Shown here in pieces: positions 34,228-48,300 of a DNA stretch of 64,000 nucleotides. The DNA is taken from contig JAUJYZ010001280.1 of NCBI GenBank assembly GCA_033675265.1, forward strand, positions 124,001 through 188,000, written 5' to 3'. Numbering within the stretch: position 1 is the first letter of the stretch; every line of letters starts with the position of its first letter. The notes under the pieces are model-generated. The model searched no databases, was not told the origin of the DNA, and worked only from the letters and a program-made list of their open reading frames with translations. Source of the stretch: Actinostola sp. cb2023 (taxonomy: Eukaryota; Cnidaria; Anthozoa; Actiniaria; Actinostolidae). Made by a program: the position numbers and the translations under genes.

Positions 34228-35797
34228 CCTATCCCAGACCTAAATACCCTATCCCAGACCTAAAGGTACCCTATCCCAGACCTATAGGTACCCTATCCCA
34301 GACCTAAAGGTACCCTATCCCAGACCTATAGGTACCCTATCCCAGACCTAGATACTCTATCCCAGACCTATAGGTACCCTATCCCAGACCTATAGGTACC
34401 CTATCCCAGACCTAAAGGTACCCTATCCCAGACCTATAGGTACCCTATCCCAGACCTATAGGTACCCTATCCCAGACCTATAGGTACCCTATCCCAGACC
34501 TAAAGGTACCCTATCCCAGACCTATAGGTACCCTATCCCAGACCTATAGGTACCCTATCCCAGACCTATAGGTACCCTATCCCAGACCTAAAGGTACCCT
34601 ATCCCAGACCTATAGGTACCCTATCCCAGACCTAGATACCCTATCCCAGACCTATAGGTACCCTATCCCAGACCTATAGGTACCCTATCCCAGACCTATA
34701 GGTACCCTATCCCAGACCTATAGGTACCCTATCCCAGACCTAAAGGTACCCTATCCCAGACCTAGATACCCTATCCCAGACCTATAGGTACCCTATCCCA
34801 GACCTATAGGTACCCTATCCCAGACCTATAGGTACCCTATCCCAGACCTATAGGTACCCTATCCCAGACCTATAGGTACCCTATCCCAGACCTAAAGGTA
34901 CCCTATCCCAGACCTAGATACCCTATCCCAGACCTAAAGGTACCCTATCCCAGACCTATAGGTACCCTATCCCAGACCTATAGGTACCCTATCCCAGACC
35001 TATAGGTACCCTATCCCAGACCTAGATACCCTATCCCAGACCTATAGGTACCCTATCCCAGACCTATAGGTACCCTATCCCAGACCTATAGGTACCCTAT
35101 CCCAGACCTATAGGTACCCTATCCCAGACCTATAGGTACCCTATCCCAGACCTATAGGTACCCTATCCCAGACCTATAGGTACCCTATCCCAGACCTAGA
35201 TACCCTATCCCAGACCTAAAGGTACCCTATCCCAGACCTATAGGTACCCTATCCCAGACCTATAGGTACCCTATCCCAGACCTATAGGTACCCTATCCCA
35301 GACCTAGATACCCTATCCCAGACCTATAGGTACCCTATCCCAGACCTATAGGTACCCTATCCCAGACCTATAGGTACCCTATCCCAGACCTAAATACCCT
35401 ATCCCAGACCTAAAGGTACCCTATCCCAGACCTAGATACCCTATCCCAGACCTAAAGGTACCCTATCCCAGACCTATAGGTACCCTATCCCAGACCTATA
35501 GGTACCCTATCCCAGACCTAGATACCCTATCCCAGACCTATAGGTACCCTATCCCAGACCTATAGGTACCCTATCCCAGACCTAGATACCCTATCCCAGA
35601 CCTATAGGTACCCTATCCCAGACCTAGATACCCTATCCCAGACCTAGATACCCTATCCCAGACCTATAGGTACCCTATCCCAGACCTAGATACCCTATCC
35701 CAGACCTATAGGTACCCTATCCCAGACCTAGATACTCTATCCCAGACCTATAGGTACCCTATCCCAGACCCAAAACGATACCCCATCATAGACCTGC
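34228..35797. repeat. GGTACCCTATCCCAGACC satellite, right block part 2
   Basis: Continuation of the 20/22-bp satellite, dominated by the CCTATAGG-junction 22-mer. It ends in degenerate units (CCCAAAACGATACCCCATC). Confidence 0.95.
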
Positions 35798-36159
35798 ATG
35801 AGGAGCTCCAAACCTGTACCCTATAGGGGAGTTAACCCTTTTGTGGGGTAAGCTTATTTAACACTTCCCTTTTCAAAAGCCCTGCTAGCTCAATGCAAGT
35901 GCAATGCAAGTATGGAAATATTTCTTTATTTGTATTTCATGTTATGAATAATATTTACTTATCACTGTTATTTATTTATTAATCTATTTCTTCTACACAC
36001 AAGACTCATTTCCTATACAATAAACATCAACATGTAAGCCACACCCTTTTAATCGGGAGTGTAAGTAGCTTATATACAGTATTCTATGAAGTAGTATGGG
36101 CTGGTTGTCTCTAGTGTTTTACACCTCAGTGAGTAAATAGTGAGATTCAAGGACTTTTA

Positions 36160-36356
36160 CAGTGCGAATCAAAAAACTGTGGACAACCAGAAATGTTTCA
36201 GAAATCGTTTATCGTTCATTGAACAATCTGAAACAACTCTCTAACTGCAAGAAGTTCGACTGATTTGTAGTCAGATAAACTTCTTACAGTTAGAGAGTCG
36301 TTTCTAATTGTTCAACGAACTATTTCTGGGTGCCTATGGTTTTTCGATTCGCACTG
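36160..36356. mobile_element. TA-flanked MITE (Tc1/mariner-like)
   Basis: Ends CAGTGCGAATC and GATTCGCACTG are exact inverted repeats with TA outside both (36158-36159 and 36357-36358). Internal pairing (CTCTCTAACTG / CAGTTAGAGAG) extends through most of the 197 bp. Confidence 0.82.
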
Positions 36357-36358
36357 TA

Positions 36359-37298
36359 ACATCTGAGTTTATATAATTATATCAAGCAATTCTCAGTAAC
36401 ATTAGCTTGACTGTTTACGACTTTGTCTTTTGGTTTTCACTAGGTCAGTATAACACTCTTGGATTCCGTTGCTAGTGAGAATCAACCTATACAATATGCA
36501 CTACATGAAGTTCCAACTTTTAAAAACATTATTGGCATTTGAGAGTATACATTTACCGTACATTTTATATGCAAGCAGTATCTTATGTGCAGTGTGTTTC
36601 ATATATAACGTTTATATACAGGCTTCAAAGTTTGTTCAGAAGTTTGCAATGAGCTTTGTGAACTTTCAAATTGTAATACATTCCACTTTGCAAATTGAGT
36701 TTACCAACAAAGCCCCTTTCAAAGTTCACAAATTCGTTGGCAAAGTTCGGAACCCCATTATCAAAAGTTATGCGAAACTCACTGTGAAGTTTTTGATGAA
36801 TAAATATAATAAAAAGACATGAATTACAAGTTACAGTTACGATCTTGTGGAATTGAAAGAGATGATGGATTGCTACAGAACCATAAAAAAATGAAATAAT
36901 TGAGGGGGATTTCGAAAATAACCCCTCAAAGTTACAAGAATCTTAAACTTGTGGGCGTGGCAACAAATACCCCTAAAATGTACCAATTTGTTACCAATTT
37001 GAACATTCTAAATGAAAATTAATTTCCTGGTAATTATCGTAAAATGTAATGGGAAAATGCTGTATTTAGTCGGCTTAGATTCAAACACCCTAAGAAGGGG
37101 TGCCAAATTATGATTGTAACCCATGAAAAGTACGACAAGCTCCCTGGCACTTTTATATGCAAGTTCCAGTTTCTCTGTAACTTCTTGTGTCATTGTAGAG
37201 TAGAGTAGATGTATGTTAAACACAAAATTCCAGTATAAAAGGAGCCTGCCCAGGGGTAAGACAACGTTTGCTTATTAATCTTTGTATCACTATATGAA
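36359..37298. other. Gene-free stretch 3' of the ZDHHC gene
   Basis: No recognised gene. A 117-codon plus frame (36469-36822) has no start context, homology or codon bias I can identify, and is not called. Short repeated strings such as CTTTGCAAATTG and AACTTTCAA occur around 36640-36750. Confidence 0.35.
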
Positions 37299-37464
37299 CA
37301 GGGGCGGATCCAGGATTTTTTTTAGGAGGGGGTGCACCATCTTTTAGGAGGGGGTGCACCATTTATGATCAGGACGTACACAAACTCAAGCACCAATAAC
37401 GTAGTAGATATCAGCTCATCCAGGGGGGCACACCCCCTGTACCCCTCCCTTAGATCTGCCCCTG
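37299..37464. mobile_element. Short element with CAGGGGCGGATC ends (hAT-like)
   Basis: It begins CAGGGGCGGATCCAGG and ends AGATCTGCCCCTG. Direct GGAGGGGGTGCACC repeats and their complement lie inside. ATGAA is found just outside both ends, shorter than the 8 bp expected of hAT. The terminal sequence resembles widespread hAT MITEs from memory. Confidence 0.6.
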
Positions 37465-37612
37465 ATGAATATGTACATGAATATGCGACTAGCAATGATT
37501 GATTAAACAAAATAATGTACAATGTTGTATCCCTGGGCGTTGTCCATTTATACTGGAACTTCCGAAGTATATATGGCCTTGTGTAATATTTAAAATGTCC
37601 TTATTGGAAGTA

Positions 37613-38106
37613 CTAGACCTCGTAAAATGAATAAGCTGTTTGTTTACTTGAAAGGCCAGTAAACGGTGAAAACCATGAAATAGAAATTTTTCCTCCAAAT
37701 ACTTCTTGTAGGTTTTCATACCTGAAGCAGAAATAGAACAAAAATTGAGTAACAAGGCTTGGGTTAGGGTCACAATAAATTATTGTTGATAATCGACTGG
37801 AATAAATTCCAGAACGAGAGAACAAGGTATTCGGACCAGCACAGGGTAGTGGGGGTACGAAGTTTGTATGGAAGGGGTTTAGCAAGGTGTGGCATGGTTT
37901 GGTATGGTATGAAGATGATATCAAGGGGACTAGTGTGGTGATGCTAGGATAGTACATTTTTGATAATCGACTGCAATAAACTCTAGAACAAGAGAATAAG
38001 GTATTCAGACCAATCAACTATTTTGATATCATTTCTGGTCTCCTGAGAAATTTTCATCAGCTGAATTGCATCTTTTCAATATAATTCTCTCTGCTTGATA
38101 GCAGAT

Positions 38107-38137
<31 letters not shown>

Positions 38138-41100
38138 TAAAGTTAAATAAATAATATTTTGATATGGAAGTGTTGTAAACCCTCTTGTAAATAAGCACAA
38201 AATGTACATGTACAGTATATGGACAATTAAGGAAAAATGGGAAATGGGAAAATTGGGAGAGAAAATGAAAAAGAAGCATTGATCATTTGCAAGAGTTCAA
38301 GGTCCTCAGGAAGTTTGCATGGTGAGATTGTAATACAATACAATACAATACAATAACTTTATTTATACACGATTAGGATTAAAGCTGAAAAGCTTGTGGG
38401 GTCGTGTGTAAAACAATGGGAAAAAAAAAAAAAAACTATGTATATAAAATTCTAAATGCTAAATAAATAATTACTATACATTCTAATTAAAATACTAATA
38501 TAATTTAAATTTCTACTCTAAAATAACTAATATAAAGATATAAAAAATGTTATATCGATGTTACACTGACTAATTTTAAAAATATATATATTTACATGTA
38601 CATGTACAAGCCTTAATAAAATTTAGAATTAATATCATTACAGTGCATAGTCTGAGGCGATGTTGAATTAAAATCTAATCTATACAGAGCTTGAGATTTC
38701 ATTGCCATTAAATGGTACTTACATAGTTTGTTTTCTGGCTCTTTTCTCATTCTTTAGACTCTCTATGCCCTGAAAGAAGAAGAATTAAGCAAGTTAGGGA
38801 AAGGGAATACTGACAATAATTAATAAATAAGGGAAAATGGCAACACACATAAAAAATAATAATATTAAGAGAGGATGTCAGTAAGAATCGAGATTCGCCG
38901 GTCAACTTAAAAAAATCGAATTTAATTTTCTTTCGCCATATCATTCCTTTCGATGACCTATTTTAGGGGAAAATACTAAAAAGTTCCAGCGATTTTTATT
39001 TTAGGAGAAATTTGCAGTTTTTAAAAACCTGCCTGATGACTGAAAATTTTCGGCTAAATTATAAGGTAACTCTGAACAGTTGGTGTGTGTTCACCTCTAG
39101 CACTACAACAACGACATTCAGCATACTTAATAAATGTTTCTTGGTCTTTTCTACTGTAGTATTTATTTTTGTGTAACTTTGGTAGTTATTTTTCAGATTT
39201 GTTTTAAAAAGGTGTACTGAGCGCCATGAACGGAACGTTGAAATATAGGCAATGTTTGAGGTACGAAAACGGAATCTGGTACCTAATTCTTTGAGGAAAA
39301 CGCCATGCCCCAGGAAAGCTTCACCTTTGTTCTTTCAGTTTAGAAAGTTTCAACTTTGAGAATTCAATGTAGCATTTTTGAGAAATAAAATTATTATGCT
39401 TGGGACTGCCAAAATTAGCATTAATTTCGGCCTTTCGCGGACATTTTTGTCGTTAAAACACAAAACTTAATGCCAAAACACGACTATCTTGCACTGTTAG
39501 TTGACCGCTGCCAACAGATAACAATCTTGGAGTTAATAGGAATGATTTTCAACAATATTTGAGCTATTTCAGCCACATTAAGCTCCTAAAATAGTGAAAA
39601 TTAGCATATTCATTGGTCAAATAAACACCGTAGTATTGGCCGTTTCTGAAAATTATGGTTCTTCACTTTGAAATGCTTAGAATTTGCTCCAAATAAGATT
39701 TACAAACAATTAAGCTGATTTATACTTAAAACTGGCGCTTATTCATGAAGAGTTTGGATATTTTGACTGGATGCTCCACTTTGTTGACAAGCCAATTATG
39801 TAACGCAATGTAACTGCTGCAAGTCACGCTACTGCCCTTCGAATATTTTTTTGCGGCATGAAATAATAGTTTTAATCATAAAATATAAAACTAAACAGAA
39901 TTCATACTTGCTTGAAAGGGTGGAATTTCGTATATATGTCGTTTAGACAAAATTCGTAATTTTTTCTGTGAGATGCTGTTATCTGATCGGCAATCTATGC
40001 TAATTTTAACTTTTGCGAGGGTTATTTACGACTCATTGTTGAAAGGCATTCCTATTGACTCGAAGATTGTTTTCCATCAGCAGCAATCAACTAAAAGTGA
40101 AAGATAATCGTGTTTTGGCATTACATTTTGTGTTTGGACGACAAAAATGTCCGCGATAGGTCGAAATTAATGCTAATTTTGGCAGTCCCAAGCATAATAT
40201 TTTTATTTCTCAAATGCTACATTGAATTCTCAAAGTTGAAACTTTCTAAACTGAAAGAGCAAAGGTGAAGCTTTCCTGGGGCATGGCGTTTTCCTCAAAG
40301 AATTAGGTACCAGATTCCGTTTTCATACCTCAAACATTGCCTATATTTCAACGTTCTGTTCATGGCGCTCAGTACACCTTTTTAAAACAAATTTGAAAAA
40401 TAACTACAAAAGTTACACAAAAATAAATACTACAGTAGAAAAGACCAAGAAAAGTTTATTAAGTATGCTGAATGTCATTGTTGTAGTGCTAGAGGTGAAC
40501 ACACATCGACTGTTCCAAGTTGCCTTATAATTTAGCCGAAAATTTTCAGTCATCAGGCGGGTTTTTGAAAACTGCAAATTTCTTCTAAAATAAAAATCGC
40601 TGGAACTTTTTAGTATTTTTCCCTAAAATAGGTCATCGAAAGGAATGATATGGCGAAAGAAAATTAAATTCGATTTTTTTAAGTTGACCGGCGAATCTCG
40701 ATTCTTACTGACATCCTCTCTTAATAACTCACTTAGAATGTATAAAACTATACTGTGGACAATGGTAGAACAACTAGAGGGCGGAGGGAAGGGAACGCAA
40801 AAAAATGGAACAAAGTTGATGACTAGGAGGAGAAATCCCTTCCATTCTTTCCTAATCTTCCTGCCTCCTCTACCTTCCCCTCACTAACTTGTGAGTTCAT
40901 AACACAACACTTACTGTTTCATCTCTGGCAATTGATGTTACTTGTGAGCAGAACATTACTAGGGTAAAGATCCCAAAGAGAAGTCCCTCGAATACTAGGA
41001 AAATGATAAAAAGAATAGAGGACGGCATCGGCACACCAGTACACCCTACAAAGAAAATAGAACAATGTAAGTGTAATATAAATACTGAGCAAGGAGATCA

Positions 41101-44100
41101 ACAAGATTTTAGTAGCAGGAGAGTACAAGGAAGTCGATAACCGTGTATAAATAAAGTTTGTTTGTTTGATTGATTGATTGACAGTATTGGGGTCAGGACA
41201 TCTTCTTTTTTCAAACAAATTGTGCATTTTGATCTTGAAGAATTGTAGATGGTGAAAGTAGTCAGTGTTGTCACCTTTGACAACCATGACATGATTGAGA
41301 GTTTACTTTTTTATGCTATCTTATTGATTTCAATCTCTCTACAGGTACATCCAATTTTATAGCGGCACTAGTTTAAATGGAGCCCTGTCTAAGCTGAAAT
41401 AATGACACAAACCACAGTACTGCCATTATTACACTTATACATAACAACACCATAAACACTAAATATAGAATATACATGACTAGAGTGCAATTTAGAAAAG
41501 CTTGAAAACTAAATAACTAATTAGTACTAAATAGCCCTAATGAAACAATAGAAAACAATAGAAATAGCACTTATTTCACGCTTTTCTAAATTGTACTCTA
41601 ATCCTGAATTGGTATATTAACATTTAAGGTTGCGCTTGTTAAGCTCCTGCAACAGTTATTTATATACTAATAGGCAGGGTGTTACATTAGTCCAGTCCCG
41701 GACTCACTTTCTATCCGCTCCGACAAGCTGAAGTTGTGGAGGAAAGAGAGTCCAGTATAACTTGTATGCGCATGGCAGCTTAGCAGCCAGGCGGAGACCA
41801 GCCTGGTTACAAAGCCTGTCTGATCTCCAAAATGGCGGAGGCTCCAGTAAATCCTAGTTTAATAATTTAATATTTATATTGCGCAGTTTCTCAGTTCTGT
41901 ATGAGCGTATCAGTCGAATATTGTGAAGAATTTCATCGATTCAGTGAAGTTTTCCCTCGCAAAGAGTAATTAAATGTATTATAATATTGTTCTAAAGTTT
42001 GAACAGCTCCAAGCCATATATTCAGTATCAAGTGACTCGTGGGAAGCCGGATGTTTTTGTTAATTTGAATACGGGCTTTGGAAAGTCCCTGATTTATTCT
42101 TTATTAATCTGCACGCGCTGTCAGCCATTTCATTCCATTTTATTTTGACAGCTCCACGTGATGTAAACATATCACTGGCCATATTACATTTGCGGGCTCT
42201 GAAAATAGACAAAATCGGCTGCCTCAATGTTTACATTCTTTAACCCAATTCAAAACTTTTGCAAACAACATTTTCATTGATTTCCATATCAATGCTATTG
42301 AAATGTCTATTGAAATCGAAATACAACAGACAAAGAACCGTATTCCCAAAATATCTGAAATGGGTCAAAGAATGTAAACATTGTGTTAGTCGATTTGGTC
42401 TATTCAGCTCCGATCTGATTGGCTGCTAAGCTGCCATGCGCATGCAAGTTATACTGGACTCTCTTTCCTTCGCGACTTCAGCTTCTCGGAGTGGATAGAA
42501 AGTGAGTCCGGGACTGGACTAGGTGTTACATGTACATGGCATTGTGATGACAGTTCCAGGGTGGAGTAGGATTCATTCTTACCTAACCACTCTCTATCTG
42601 TACATATAAAGACTTGTCGTACTGCTAATACCAATGAATAAATGGATACAACAAAAACATAGAACTGTAAAAAAAAAAAAAATATTACAATTATAGTGAG
42701 GACACACTAACCGGGACCACTTGAGCAAAACTGACCAATCAGATTACACCTGAAAATAATCACATTCCAACAAAAGTCATCTGCGCCAATCATCATTATG
42801 ACTATAATGCTGATTGGCCCAGACAACTTTTGTTGGAATGTGATTCTTTTCAGGTGTAATCTGATTGGTCAGTTTTGCTCAAGTGGTCCCTGTTAGTGTG
42901 TCCTCACTGTAAGTGGGAATGGGCACTTTCCAAGTGCACACCATGAATTCAATGTTTCAGGAGTGCTTATTTGAGGAGGGGCGCTTATTTGAGGAGGGGT
43001 GCTTCTTGGAGGAGGGGTGCTTATTTGAGGAGGGGTGCTTATTTGAGGAGGGGTGCCTCTTCGAGGAGGGGTGCTTCTTGGAGGAGGGGTGCTTATTTGA
43101 GGAGGGGTGCTTCTTGGAGTAGGGGTGCTTCTTGGAGGAGGGGTGCTTATTTGAGGAGGGGTGCTTCTTGGAGGAGTGGTGCTTCTTGGAGGAGGGGTGC
43201 TTATTTGAGGAGGGGTGCTTATTTGAGGAGGGGTGCTTCTTGGAGGAGGGGTGCTTATTTGAGGAGGGGTGCTTCTTGGAGGAGGGGTGCTTCTTGGAGG
43301 AGGGGTGCTTATTTGAGGAGGGGTGATTGTTGGAGGAGGGGTAGTTATTTGAGGAGGAGTGCTTCTTGGAGGAGGGGTGCTTATTTGAGGAGGAGTGCTT
43401 CTTGGAGGAGGAGTGCTTATTTGAGGAGGAGTGCTTCTTGGAGGAGGGGTGCTTATTGGAGGAGGGGTGCTTATTTGAGGAGGGGTGCTTATTTGAGGAG
43501 GGGTGCTTCTTGGAGGAGGGGTGCTTCTTGGAGGAGGGGTACTTCTTGGAGGAGTGGTGCTTCTTGGAGGAGGGGTGCTTCTTGGAGGAGGGGTGCTTAT
43601 TTGAGGAGGGGTGCTTCTTGGAGGAGGGATGCTTATTTGAGGAGGGGTGCTTCTTGGAGGAGGGGTGCTTCTTGGAGGAGGGGTACTTCTTGGAGGAGGG
43701 GTGCTTATTTGAGGAGGGGTGCTTCTTGGAGGAGGAGTGCTTCTTGGAGGAGTGGTGCTTCTTAGAGGAGGGGTGCTTATTTAAGGAGGGGTGCTTCTTG
43801 GAGGAGGGGTGCTTATTTGAGGAGGGGTGCTTCTTGGAGGAGGGGTGTTTCTTGGAGGAGGGGTGCTTCTTGGAGGAGGGGTGCTTCTTGGAGGAGTGGT
43901 GCTTCTTAGAGGAGGGGTGTTTATTTGAGGAGGGGTGCTTCTTGGAGGAGGGGTGCTTATTGGAGGAGGGGTGCTTATTGGAAGAGAGGTGCTTCTTGGA
44001 GGAGGGGTGCTTATTTGAGGAGGGGTGCTTCTTAGAGGAGGGGTGCTTCTTGGAAAAGGGGTGCTTCTTAGAGGAGGGGTGCTTCTTTGAGGAGGGGTGC

Positions 44101-45332
44101 TTCTTGGAGGAGGGGTGCTTCTTAGAGGAGGGGTGCTTCTTGGAAAAGGGGTGCTTCTTAGAGGGGGGGTGCTTCTTAGTGGAGGGGTGCTTCTTGGAGG
44201 AGGGGTGCTTATTTGAGGAGGGGTGCTTCTTGGAGGAGGGGTGCTTCTTGGAGGAGTGGTGCTTCTTAGAGGAGGGGTGTTTATTTGAGGAGGGGTGCTT
44301 CTTGGAGGAGGGGTGCTTATTGGAGGAGGGGTGCTTATTGGAAGAGAGGTGCTTCTTGGAGGAGGGGTGCTTATTTGAGGAGGGGTGCTTCTTAGAGGAG
44401 GGGTGCTTCTTGGAAAAGGGGTGCTTCTTAGAGGAGGGGTGCTTCTTTGAGGAGGGGTGCTTCTTGGAGGAGGGGTGCTTATTTGAGGAGGGGTGCTTCT
44501 TAGAGGAGGGGTGCTTCTTGGAAAAGGGGTGCTTCTTAGAGGAGGGGTGCTTCTTAGAGGAGGGGTGCTTCTTAGTGGAGGGGTGCTTCTTGGAGGAGGG
44601 GTGGGTCTATTTGAGGGAGGCTGCACCAGAGGGGGGACTACCCTACAGTAGTATATTAGCTAGTGCTCAAAAAATGGAAAACTGTTAAACCAGGAATGCC
44701 ATAAAACAACAGACCAAACTCTCAGGGGTATCCCCTGGGGAGGGTTCTCATTCAACGGAATATGGCAAGTTTGAGTTAATACAATCTCTTTTGATTTGTG
44801 TGATTCAAATAAAGATAAAATTTGATAAAAATTAGCTTAAAATCACTCACTGTAAATAATATGAAATACTTTTGGTTGTCTTCTCCAACACAATTGTTTA
44901 TCCTTTAAACAAACAAAAAATATTTATTGTAATAAAATAAAATAATTTGATAGTGTTAATTGTGGTTGTCACCGAAACAGCTGTACAGCCTCTTACACTA
45001 GACATTATAACTCAATTCAAGTGTAATACACAATGTGTTTCCATGACAACCCACAGATCTATACTAGATGAGTGTACAGCGTACGTCCTAAGTGACCTGG
45101 GTATTAATACTAACTAAGAGCTTGCTCATCAAACATGACTTCCCAGTGGTTAAGTGGTTAGAGTGCTTCACTAGTATCCAGGAGATCATAGGTTCATATC
45201 TCCTTGTGGAACTTGGATTTTTCCAAGTCTTGATGACACTTACTAACATATTTAACTTACCACGGACAATGATGATCCATTCTCCTGCATACCACAAAAG
45301 AAAGCAAATTATTTATAGTCATGGTAATCAAT

Positions 45333-45386
<54 letters not shown>

Positions 45387-48300
45387 TCTTGCATGTATAT
45401 AGCGCACTATAGTAATGTCTCAGTGTGCTTTACATTGGAAAATTTAAGGGATATAAATATTTAAAACTGACAGCTAAGCTAGCGTTGAAGCACTATGCCG
45501 AGCACACGATGCACTTCTAAGCCAGGAAAATTTGTAATGGGCAGTTCCAGAAAATATCCATGCCCCTTAGTACCATGGGTGGCAATAAGAAAAAAATCAA
45601 TCCATAAGAGTCTTACCTTATACACCTTTGACATGTACTGAAATGAAACAAGAGAATAAAAGTTAAACCATAGGAATGAACAATAGAGCAGCTATAAGTA
45701 ACGCCTGTACATATCATACTCTAAACACATGCAGATCAGATGCACACTTCCGGGGCAAGTTGCATAAAACATAACATTTATACATCATGTACCTGCAGTG
45801 GTGTGCTCTATCTAGTTTATACATGTACCTGCAGTGGTGTGCTCTATCTAGTTTATACATGTACCTGCAGTGGTGTGCTCTATCTAGTTTATACATGTAC
45901 CTGCAGTGGTGTGTGCTCTATCTAGTTTATACATGTACCTGCAGTGGTGTGCTCTATCTAGTTTATACATGTACCTGCAGTGGTGTGCTCTATCTAGTTT
46001 ATACATGTACCTGCAGTGGTGTGCTCTATCTAGTTTAATACATTCACATCTTGTACATCTAAGGACAGTCTGTCCCTCAGCTAATCTCAGCTTCTTTAGA
46101 TTTTCTGTAGTGCAATTTCCAAGGGGTATAGTACCCTAGTAAAAAGCAAGATCAAAAATTAGCAGACTTTTGAGAAATTAAAACATGCAGTTACTCACAA
46201 GGTAGCAAAGGGGGGTTGTGATCACGCTTCACGTGCCATTTTTTCGTAAATTCACAACTTAAAAGAATCATTTAAGCCATTTCATGTACATCTTTCTTGC
46301 ATATTGAAGGATCACAGTTTTCTCTTTTGTTTATGAAGTGTTTTTCACGATTCACGCGCCATTTTTGGGCCAAATCACACGTCATGTCTAACCCCTTTGC
46401 TACCCTATACTCAATAATATTTAAATGAAATAATAATATACTAAATAAAATAAATATATTTAATTTAAAAAGGCTGCGCAAATATCCATGCAATGTTCAA
46501 ATGGAATTAAAGCTAAGAGACTTCTGTTACCCAATGTTAATGCACTGTGTTTGTTGGCATTTGAGAATAATTAATACAGCACTGACAAGTGTAAGCTACT
46601 TATTCAATGCACAGCTGCATAATTTATTATTTCCTGTCTTACCAAAGTTTTGAAGATACGATTAATTTGCACAGAGTAAATTTAAGTCATGGGTTAAAGT
46701 TGATGCAAATGAGGATGATATTGTATCACATTTACAACTCATGTGTTTTCCTCATGAATTATTAAAGCGCCTACTTGGACAAAAATCGATCGATTTAAAA
46801 AATAAAATGTTCAATTGTAAATGATATTATTTTCAAAAATAAACTAAATCCCGAAAAAAAACATTAATTTTGATCGAATACTTGCCAAGAAACCTGTGTA
46901 TCCTTTGATATTACTTCAGCAAAATTACAGCTCATTTTAAATTTTATTTCTTAAAAATGCATATCACATACAAGGGTTTTTTTTCCATAAAATAAAATAA
47001 CCAACAAAAACTATAAATAAAAGAATAAACATTACTAAATCCTAGGGAACATCCATCCATGCATCTGCTGTCTGATATAATTGTTATATTAATAATATAA
47101 TCATCTTCAAACCTCTAATGTATGATCAACAAGGTACGTGCCCCCAAAAGACTTAATATTCTAAGACTTCATTCATTTGAAATTTAAACTATACAAATGT
47201 AATTTCAATAGATTGAGACATTGACAGTGGCAAGCGGTTTCTAAATTTAGGATGTCTAATAAATGAAATTATTGAGATACGAGTGTAAATTATTAACAGT
47301 TTTCATTCGTCATGTGAAAAAATATCTTGAAAAGTAGAGAAGAAATATCAGTACAAAAGAACCAAGAATAGAATGAAAAGGGAAATGGAGAATGAATGAA
47401 TGAATAGGGAAAAAAAGAAAGAAAAAAAAGAAAAAAGACAGAGGCACAGAATTAAGAAAATCCTCTAGATGACCATAGCTGAACTATAATCACTCTCTCT
47501 TTCCTGTCTTCATTTGAATTAAAAATTGAATTTTCATCAACATAACAGAATCAAATAGACTAAATGATAAAAACATAAGAACTAATTCATGGACAAACCC
47601 TGAAATTAAAATGATATCACAAATCTACACTAAGAAACCAAATACAACAATGTTGACATAAGAATTTAGTACAAACATTTTGAGGAACAATTTCCTTTAA
47701 ATGGCCTTGTTTGTCTTTCTCATTAGCATATATTTCCCCTACTTCCCTTCCTCATTGTCAAAATGAATTTTACTTTGGAACTCATTTAAATTGTCACCTG
47801 TTTGGTACGTAGCTTGAGGGAGGCATTAGGATTATTGATTTAGGGTGAATATAAAGAGACAATATATTCGCTCTCTATAGCTCTGCTGAATATATAACCA
47901 CCCGCTATCCTTATAAGCATTGATTGGGTTTTGATGTTGATAAATAAAATTGCTCAGCAGGAAAGATGTGATGTCCCAGTGGAAAACCAATTAACAGTCA
48001 CTCTTAAAAAAAATCCAAGTAGGACACATGGGACAAAGGGTACGCCTCCTCTTGATGATCGAGGAAGAAACTAATAAGGCAGTGTATAAAAGACAATTAT
48101 TATAAATGTGGGTATACATGCATACATGTATATAGCATGTATAAAGCAGCTGCTAGCATCTTTCCTTGGCAAAAATGAATAGTTTAAAACACAGAACTAG
48201 TAACTCCCTGTTAAGTCCCATGTAAATAAACCTTTAAAAAAGGAGTTGTAACGAAAAAACGCTGAAATTTAAATTATGAAAAACACTAGGCAGCTGCATG

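Noticed and set aside
16367..35797. Telomeric repeat origin of the CCCTATCCC satellite
   Set aside because: Units are 20-24 bp with variable cores, not a short telomere motif, and ordinary genes lie on both sides.
36469..36822. 117-codon plus frame (MLVRINLYN...) as a gene
   Set aside because: No recognisable domain, splice context or neighbour support; includes locally repeated AT-rich strings.
43366..44688. 440-codon plus frame of EEGCFLEEGCLFEE repeats and its 281-codon antisense RSTPPP frame
   Set aside because: 18-bp array in an intron of the minus-strand ZDHHC gene; openness follows from unit length.
45787..46139. Plus-strand frames reading MYLQWCALSSL repeats
   Set aside because: Antisense of the 36-bp minisatellite; the real coding sense is the minus-strand ZDHHC exon end.
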